Source of the DNA: Terriglobia bacterium
GTDB lineage: Bacteria > Acidobacteriota > Terriglobia > Bryobacterales > Bryobacteraceae
DNA length: 34,696 bases
Assembly (NCBI GenBank): GCA_016650235.1
Contig: JAENWC010000285.1
Span: 1 to 34,696, forward strand
Direction of reading: 5' to 3'
The notes beneath the pieces were generated by a model. It saw nothing but the letters and a program-made list of their open reading frames with translations, did not search any database and was not told where the DNA came from. The position numbers and the translations under genes were made by a program. Positions 30,095-34,696 of the stretch are shown piece by piece; within the stretch, counting starts at the first letter, position 1; each line of letters opens with the position of its first letter.

Positions 30095-30949
30095 TTAGCC
30101 AGCTTTGGCGTCATTGCCCAGGTGCAGACCCTTGTGGATGGCATAGAGCGCCAATTCCAAACGGTCTGAGACGCCCAGCTTGTCGAAGATGTTGTGCAGA
30201 TGATTCTTCACCGTCTGCTCACTGATAAACATCTTCTCCGCCATCTCCTTATTCTTGAAGCCCTGGGCCACCAGCGCGACAATCTCCCGTTCCCGGTTGC
30301 TCAGCGGTGACCGCTCCCGGCCTTTGCCTCCTACCGCGGCCAATTGATCGGCTGGCGAGGCAAACTGCCGCATCACAGCCGCGGTGGTGTGCGAATCCAA
30401 CCAGATCTCCCCGGACTGAACCTTGCGGATGCTCTTGACGATCAGGTCCGGTTGCGTCTGCTTGATCACAATCCCGCAGCAACCCAGTTTCATCGCCTGC
30501 ACCCACTCGTTCTTATCCTCGGATGCGGTCAGGACAATGATCCTTGTCTTATGAGGATTGTGCTGCAAGGCTTGCAGCGCGGCCAGCCCGTCCATGCCCG
30601 GCATCTTAAGATCCAAAAGCATAATGTCGGGGTGGGCATCCTCGATGATTTCCAACGCCTGGCGGCCATTTTCGGCCTCCCCAATCACTTCAAAATCCTC
30701 CTCCAGTTCAAGCAGCCTTCGGAGACCGTCGCGGACAATCGGATGATCGTCCACGATGGCGATGCGGATCTTGGTCTGAGTTTTTGTCTCGCCCTGGCTG
30801 ACCGGCTCCTCAACCGTTGCCATTCCAAGGGCCATTTCAGGAGCTTCCAACTCAGCCAAAGCAGCTAAATTCGTTGGCGTGCTCGTCCTTGCTGTTCTCG
30901 TGAGCGCTGTACTTGTCAGCGGTGTTCTTGATTGCTTTCCCTCATTCAT
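30095..30949 (-). CDS. NarL/FixJ-type response regulator
   Basis: The 284-residue protein has a receiver domain at about 60-180, with acidic pair D67-D68 (AIVDDHPIVRDGL), phosphoacceptor D113 (LLDLKMPGMDG), Thr in IIVLTAS and Lys in VIKQ. A LuxR-type DNA-binding domain is at about 215-275 (LSNREREIVALVAQGFKNKE, then ISEQTVKNHLHNIFDKLGVS). It would be activated by phosphorylation from a histidine kinase that is not in the window. An unusual Thr/Ser-rich leader of about 60 residues precedes the receiver. ATG at 30949 has AGGAG five bases upstream; a GTG two codons earlier is less likely. It diverges from the radical SAM gene, whose transcription it may control. Confidence 0.93.
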   Translation of the reverse strand: MNEGKQSRTPLTSTALTRTARTSTPTNLAALAELEAPEMALGMATVEEPVSQGETKTQTKIRIAIVDDHPIVRDGLRRLLELEEDFEVIGEAENGRQALEIIEDAHPDIMLLDLKMPGMDGLAALQALQHNPHKTRIIVLTASEDKNEWVQAMKLGCCGIVIKQTQPDLIVKSIRKVQSGEIWLDSHTTAAVMRQFASPADQLAAVGGKGRERSPLSNREREIVALVAQGFKNKEMAEKMFISEQTVKNHLHNIFDKLGVSDRLELALYAIHKGLHLGNDAKAG

Positions 30950-31098
30950 AACCACTCCTAACGTACTGGTACCACAAACTGATTGTATAGCCGTCCTAGT
31001 ACCCGGTCAATTCAGGGCACTCCTAGATTACTGGTTTGAAAAAACCTAGCCCACCTTAGGGAGAGGTAATAGGTCCCGGGACAGGCGTAGCATGGTAG
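30950..31098. promoter_or_regulatory. Divergent promoter region between response regulator and radical SAM genes
   Basis: The 149 bases are more AT-rich than their surroundings and must drive both genes. A small dyad around GTACTGGTACCA (30963-30974) and scattered CCTAG/CTAGG words are present, but no confident -35/-10 pair or operator can be named. Confidence 0.35.
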
Positions 31099-32118
31099 AT
31101 GTCCATGGAATCTATCTACTACGTCATGACCTGGCTGTGCCACCGGCACTGCCCTCACTGCTATGAGGACCGCTTCCGACCCTACCATGGCGACGATTTG
31201 GGAAAAGTGGTTTTGGAATCCCGATCCAATTACGCCCGGGTGATTGCGAACTTTCCCGGCCGGATGACATATCTCGATCCGGATGCCGGCCCGGACGGCG
31301 AGTTTCGGGAAAAGCCGGGCCGGGTGATTCTGGCAGGTGGCGAGATTCTGCTGGATGCGGTGCGGGAGAGCGTGCTTTACCCGGCTTTGGAACTGCTGCA
31401 CGCCAAGTACTCCGGCAATGGCGGAGTGCAATTGATCGTGCAGACCACGGGCGACCTTCTGACCGAGTCCATCATCGCGGAGCTGCTGGAGCATCACGTA
31501 TGGATGATCTCGATCTCGGGAGTGGACGCCTTCCATGCCGGCCTGGAGGAAGAAAGCGCCCGGGTAGAGTTGCAAGAGAAGGTTGCGCGTATGATGCAAC
31601 GGCTTGGAGTGAAAGAGCAGGCCGGGACCGGCGCCGGGATTGGGCCGTTCTATCATTTCTTTGGGGCGACGCCTGAATCCTGGATCGGGAAGCTCTGGCC
31701 GCGCGGGCGAGCCTGGACCAACCATCTCAGCACCGCCGGCATTACCGATAATTTCTGTAACGGCTGGTCGGGCGGATTGAATTTCCTGGCACACCAGTAT
31801 GCAGGATCAGAGGTGTCAGTGGATCCCGCGGGGAACGTGTTCCCCTGCTGCATCAAGACGAAGCTGCCGGTGGGCAATCTACTGGAGGAACCGCTGCTCG
31901 GCATCCTGAACCGGCGCCAAGGCAATCCCGTCTTTGAGGCTATCTCGATGGGACATCCCGAGCGCATGGGCTTGCAGCACGGCTGGAGCGTGGAGAAGTT
32001 TTTCGAGAAATCAAGAATTGAGCTGCCCTCCGGCGGCGTGTATCAAAACCTGTGCATTGGTTGCGACCGGTTTCACGAAGAGGTGCTCGGCGCCGGCACA
32101 CTGGTACAGATCGGTTAG
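31099..32118 (+). CDS. Radical SAM protein with SPASM-like cysteine-rich C-terminus
   Basis: The 339-residue protein has the radical SAM cluster motif CX3CX2C at C14, C18 and C21 (TWLCHRHCPHCYED) and a GGE motif at 80-82 (LAGGEI). A C-terminal cysteine set follows: C220, C250-C251 in GNVFPCCIKTK, and C319-C322 in NLCIGCDRF. The G-N-V-F-P-C and P-V-G-N-L pattern is that of SPASM/twitch domains binding an extra Fe-S cluster, found in peptide- and protein-modifying maturases. The substrate is unknown. It is followed after 65 bases, with a hairpin between, by a small exported repeat protein that could be its substrate (inference). A second ATG two codons in is an alternative start. Confidence 0.85.
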   Translation: MSMESIYYVMTWLCHRHCPHCYEDRFRPYHGDDLGKVVLESRSNYARVIANFPGRMTYLDPDAGPDGEFREKPGRVILAGGEILLDAVRESVLYPALELLHAKYSGNGGVQLIVQTTGDLLTESIIAELLEHHVWMISISGVDAFHAGLEEESARVELQEKVARMMQRLGVKEQAGTGAGIGPFYHFFGATPESWIGKLWPRGRAWTNHLSTAGITDNFCNGWSGGLNFLAHQYAGSEVSVDPAGNVFPCCIKTKLPVGNLLEEPLLGILNRRQGNPVFEAISMGHPERMGLQHGWSVEKFFEKSRIELPSGGVYQNLCIGCDRFHEEVLGAGTLVQIG

Positions 32119-32140
32119 CCCCGGCTTCCCCTGGCCGGGG
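32119..32140 (+). terminator. GC-rich hairpin after the radical SAM gene
   Basis: CCCCGGC (32119-32125) and GCCGGGG (32134-32140) form a perfect 7-bp stem directly after the TAG stop codon. No T-run follows, so it may attenuate rather than end transcription into the next gene. Confidence 0.45.
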
Positions 32141-32183
32141 AGTTATGATGGATTTGGATGGCTTTCACTGGAGGCGCAGGTTC

Positions 32184-32573
32184 ATGCTCAAGAATGTAAT
32201 GTTTCTCACCGCGCTGTTGTTGGCTGGCGCATGTTTACGGGCTCAGGAAAATAAAGACAATGCGGTTGAGAAGGGCGCCAAGGCGACAGCCGAAGGCGCC
32301 AAGAAAGCGGGCAAGGCTACCGCTGACGGAGCGATAGTGGCAAAGGATGCTACGGTGAAGGGCGCCAAAACGGCCGGCAAAGCCACAGCCGACGGAGCCG
32401 ATGCCACCGCGAAAGGCGCAAAAAAAGTTAGTAAAGCTACAGCGGACGGAGCCGGAGCGGCAGCCGGTGCAACCGTGAAAGGCGCCAAGAAGGTCGGCGC
32501 GGAGACTAGCGGCGCCATCAAGGCTACGGGCGATGCAGTCGGCGGCGTCTTCGGTAAGAAGAAGAAAGAATGA
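32184..32573 (+). CDS. Small exported Lys/Ala/Gly-rich repeat protein
   Basis: The 129-residue protein starts with a signal peptide (MLKNVMFLTALLLAGACLRAQ). It is then almost wholly built of repeats of KGAK...KATADGA type: KGAKATAEGAKKAG, KATADGAIVAKDATV, KGAKTAGKATADGADATA, KGAKKVSKATADGAGAAAGA, KGAKKVGAETSG. It ends VGGVFGKKKKE. The regular lysine/aspartate spacing with alanine and glycine gives an amphipathic helix typical of LEA-like or histone-H1-like proteins. A protective, nucleic-acid-binding or envelope role is possible. The segment LLAGAC could also be read as a lipobox. Its position after the radical SAM gene makes it a candidate partner. Function is not established. Confidence 0.7.
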   Translation: MLKNVMFLTALLLAGACLRAQENKDNAVEKGAKATAEGAKKAGKATADGAIVAKDATVKGAKTAGKATADGADATAKGAKKVSKATADGAGAAAGATVKGAKKVGAETSGAIKATGDAVGGVFGKKKKE

Positions 32574-32575
32574 CC

Positions 32576-32599
32576 GTCCTGGGCTAGCTAGTCCCGGAC
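32576..32599 (+). terminator. Near-palindromic hairpin after the repeat protein
   Basis: GTCC-T-GGG-CTAGCTAG-T-CCC-GGAC is nearly self-complementary over 24 bases, three bases after the stop codon. It is a possible terminator, though without a T-run. It also sits exactly where the truncated TIGR03437 reading frame begins. Confidence 0.4.
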
Positions 32600-33899
32600 A
32601 ACTAACATTCAGATCCCAGTTGATGCCGCCAGGGGGCAGGTACAGGTTATTGTGGATGTGCAGGGGCGCCGCTCCGCGCCGGCCAATGTGACTTTGGATA
32701 CTCACTCACCCGGCCTTAACACAATGGTTGGCACTGGAAGCGGCGTCGGTAGCTTTGTGAAACAGTCAGGGCAGCTAGTGACAGCCCAGAATCCTGCTAT
32801 TCCAGGAGAGATCCTCGTCATGTACGGGATCGGACTCGGGCCCACCAAAACGGTTGTCCCTACAGGCGCTGCGCCGACTGGCCTGGTTGAGACGGCGACA
32901 CTTCCCACGGTTACCGTTGCGGGCCAGCAGGCTCAGGTCATAGTCTCGGCACTGGCACCAAATTCCGTTGGTTTGTTTCAGATCAACTTCACGCTCCCTG
33001 TCAACATTGCCGAAGGCACTCATCCAGTGTTTCTGGAGATTGGCGGGAAACGAAGTAATTCAGTGACTCTACCCGTTGGCAAACCGCTTCCATTGGTCAG
33101 CCGAGTTGTGAATGGAGCCAGTTTCGGGTCCCAAGGGTTCGCGGTTCCCGGCTCTTTCCTCACCGTCAACGGCATGAATATCACCCCCCAGGAAAACCTC
33201 GCTGCGTTCCCCGCCACTACGGTGGACGGCTTGACGGTAACCATCAACAACGTCGCCGCACCATTGTTCCATGTCATTCCAAGCGCCAATCAGATCACCT
33301 TGCTGGTTCCGACGGAGTTGCCGGAGACCGGAAACTTAAACCTGCAAGTAAGAACTACGGCTGGCGCCAGCCCGAACTTTGCACTGACCATGCTCGCAGC
33401 TGACCCCGCTATCTTCCGTGTCAGTGTTCCCTCCACTCCTCCGAAAACCTATGCGGCTGCTCTGCTGGCCAACACACGCTGGCTTCCGCTGCCGGAATCG
33501 TCAGCCCGCCTCCTGCAACTCCCCATCAACTGCCAGGCTGACGGGATCAGCCCTCTGTCCTTCTGCGCCCAGCCGGCGCGGCGCGGCGACATCTTGCAGA
33601 TTTTTTCAACCGGCTTGGGAAAAGCGACGCCTGGCGGTGACCCGGCGGGCATGCCCCTGATCACGGGCTCCCTCGCCCCCGCCGATGCTAACCCGCTCTA
33701 CCTCACGATCCTGAAGCCGGTCGCCAGCGTAGGTGACGTGGCCGCCTCAGTTCTGTTTTCGGGTATCGCTCCAGGCTTTGCAGGTCTATATCAGGTGAAC
33801 ATCCAGGTTCCGGAAGGGGCTCCAGCCGGCGACGAGGTTCCGATGAAAATCACCATGCCGAACGGCCGCAGTGACACTCTTCCAATCGCTGTACGCTGA
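32592..33899 (+). pseudogene. TIGR03437-type secreted protein, 5'-truncated
   Basis: An open frame begins right after an in-frame TAG (32589-32591) with TTNIQIPVDAARGQVQVIVD, the middle of a TIGR03437 ('Solibacter uncharacterized C-terminal') domain. The rest of that domain follows (NPAIPGEILVMYGIGLGPTK, GLFQINFTLPVNIAEG), then a complete second copy (VVNGASFGSQGFAVPGS, NQITLLVPTELPETG, GDILQIFSTGLGKATPGGD, GLYQVNIQVPEGAPAGDEVP) to the normal C-terminus. The expected signal peptide and N-terminal domains are missing, so this is the tail of a larger exported protein cut by a rearrangement. A GTG at 32652 could still start a 415-residue product, but it would lack a signal peptide and begin inside a domain. 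Confidence 0.7.
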
Positions 33900-33913
33900 C
33901 GCACATTAACTGG

Positions 33914-34093
33914 ATGAGCTTTGATGAACTTGGCGGCTCCGCCTCCAAACGTATCGCTTGGACGCGCCCCCTACACGGTCTGGCCCCAGAGCCATCGCTG
34001 GACCAGTTGCAAGGATACCTGTTGGCGATCTGCGAAGAACTGCTGCCTAGAAGCTTATTCAGAACGCATGAAAAAAAGATTGTCGATGTTTAA
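33914..34093 (+). CDS. Possible small protein or C-terminal gene remnant
   Basis: A 59-codon frame from ATG to TAA reads MSFDELGGSASKRIAWTRPL, then PEPSLDQLQGYLLAICEELL and ends RTHEKKIVDV. The composition looks like real protein, and the end resembles a natural C-terminus, but I recognise no family and no ribosome site is evident. It follows the TIGR03437 remnant on the same strand and may be another gene fragment. Confidence 0.3.
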   Translation: MSFDELGGSASKRIAWTRPLHGLAPEPSLDQLQGYLLAICEELLPRSLFRTHEKKIVDV

Positions 34094-34505
34094 GCGGCGA
34101 CTCCCAACACCGTAAGCAGTTCTCGCATGCCTGCACGGAGGTTTTCGTAGTGCTGATCGATTCGCCGTGGGATTGGCCAGTTTGGGCTGCGCCCAGGCCG
34201 TGCGCAGTCGCGAGCGCCCTGAGGGAGGCCTCGGCCTTCGAATTCTCGGCCGCCATCATCACGGAACCAACGGTGAAATCCTTCGCCCAGGTAAGTGCGG
34301 TTTTGATGGCGTCGGCGAACAAGCTTCCCGCCGTCGCGCCTTTCACCATCGCCGCCGTCATGCCGTCGATGCCTTGGGTGGCACCTTCCGCGCTTTTGGT
34401 GGCGGACGCCTCCATGCTCGACAGACTGGCGTTGACGCTCTTGATGGATTGATTGGCTTTGTCCACCTCGACCGTGACGACCAGTTCGAGTTTGTTATCG
34501 GCCAT
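34059..34505 (-). pseudogene. Phage tail tape-measure protein, N-terminal remnant
   Basis: From the ATG at 34505 the frame gives MADNKLELVVTVEVDKANQS, SIKSVNASLSSMEASATKSA, GIDGMTAAMVKGATAGSLFA and SKAEASLRALATAHGLGAA. This is the typical start of a phage tail length tape-measure protein (coiled coil followed by a hydrophobic scaffold segment). The normal gene runs for several hundred to over a thousand residues. Here similarity stops near 34175 and the frame ends at 34059 after about 35 unrelated residues. The ATG is preceded by an open frame with no clear family. It is a relic of a prophage or tail-derived particle. Confidence 0.6.
34090..34175 (-). pseudogene. Unassigned C-terminal gene fragment fused after the tape-measure remnant
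   Basis: In a frame different from the tape-measure one, the minus strand reads PIPRRIDQHYENLRAGMREL followed by LTVLGVAA and a stop at 34090-34092. It looks like a genuine protein C-terminus that has been brought next to the tape-measure fragment. I cannot name the family. Confidence 0.3.
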
Positions 34506-34696
34506 GGGGGATTCAAATACACGTCTCGAACTTCTCTCGGAGGCTTTGATGGGGTGCTGGGGATTCCGGCGAAGGCGAACACTGATTCCAGAGGGAACGC
34601 GAACGGCATTCCGGGCCGAAGGCGAACAGTTCTCGGAGCGTAGCGACGCTGGCACTTCGATTGTGCCCGAAGTGTTCGGCTTCGTCAAGAAAAACC
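34506..34696. other. Window end upstream of the tape-measure remnant
   Basis: Two overlapping minus-strand frames stay open to the window edge, but neither resembles a known family. The words GAAGGCGAACA occur twice (around 34572 and 34619), hinting at a short direct repeat. No gene is claimed. Confidence 0.3.

Noticed and set aside
32250-32540. Repeated DNA that could suggest a CRISPR-like or satellite array
   Set aside because: The repeats follow codon periodicity and encode the KGAK/KATADGA motif of a signal-peptide-bearing protein; spacing is irregular and units are imperfect.

Overview
The window looks like chromosomal DNA from a GC-rich Acidobacterium of the Bryobacterales/Solibacter type. 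The evidence is a large Oar-like TonB receptor with an N-terminal carboxypeptidase-regulatory domain, a TIGR03437-type C-terminal domain (first described from Solibacter), a BshC-type bacillithiol enzyme, Hsp20 with a DUF2934-like segment, and many secreted sugar-related enzymes. No replication, plasmid or intact phage module is visible, and no CRISPR array. The placement rests on family resemblance alone.

Left part (1-4.9 kb): the end of a cyclopropane-fatty-acid synthase, a small zinc-ribbon protein, an Hsp20-like protein, tRNA-Leu(CAG), then a leftward vitamin B6 operon: a MocR/PdxR-like regulator, pdxS, pdxT and a low-molecular-weight phosphatase/ArsC-like gene that overlaps pdxT. A perfect 10-bp inverted repeat sits upstream of the regulator, and a hairpin terminator lies after the last gene. 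Next to the inverted repeat is a decayed glyoxalase-family gene.

5-12 kb: a SnoaL-like protein, a secreted nitrilase-family amidase, a wrecked AAA/DUF4143 ATPase, an ECF sigma factor, an HpaI-type aldolase, bshC and a divergent exported amidohydrolase. At 12.3-12.9 kb an integrase remnant is joined to a fragment copied from an aldehyde dehydrogenase whose intact relative lies 15 kb further right.

13-22 kb: a leftward run of four genes that reads as a glycan or sugar-acid uptake and degradation locus. In transcription order it is an enolase-superfamily dehydratase, a GH42-like glycosidase, a TonB-dependent receptor and a second, paralogous GH42-like glycosidase. Divergently, at 23-29.8 kb, run a ThuA-like protein, a DUF5060/DUF4038 glycosidase, TPM, a nucleotidyltransferase and LemA. 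These are followed by an aldehyde dehydrogenase translationally coupled to an FAH-family enzyme, which fits the end of a non-phosphorylating sugar-acid pathway yielding 2-oxoglutarate.

Right part (30-34.7 kb): a NarL-type response regulator diverges from a radical SAM protein with a SPASM-like cysteine set. This is followed by a small exported protein built of KGAK/KATADGA repeats. Then come a 5'-truncated TIGR03437 protein and a remnant of a phage tail tape-measure gene. The most interesting items are the self-contained B6 regulator operon, the integrase-ALDH chimera, a palindromic element shared by the aldolase and ALDH upstream regions, the TonB receptor flanked by paralogous glycosidases, and the radical SAM/repeat-protein pair.
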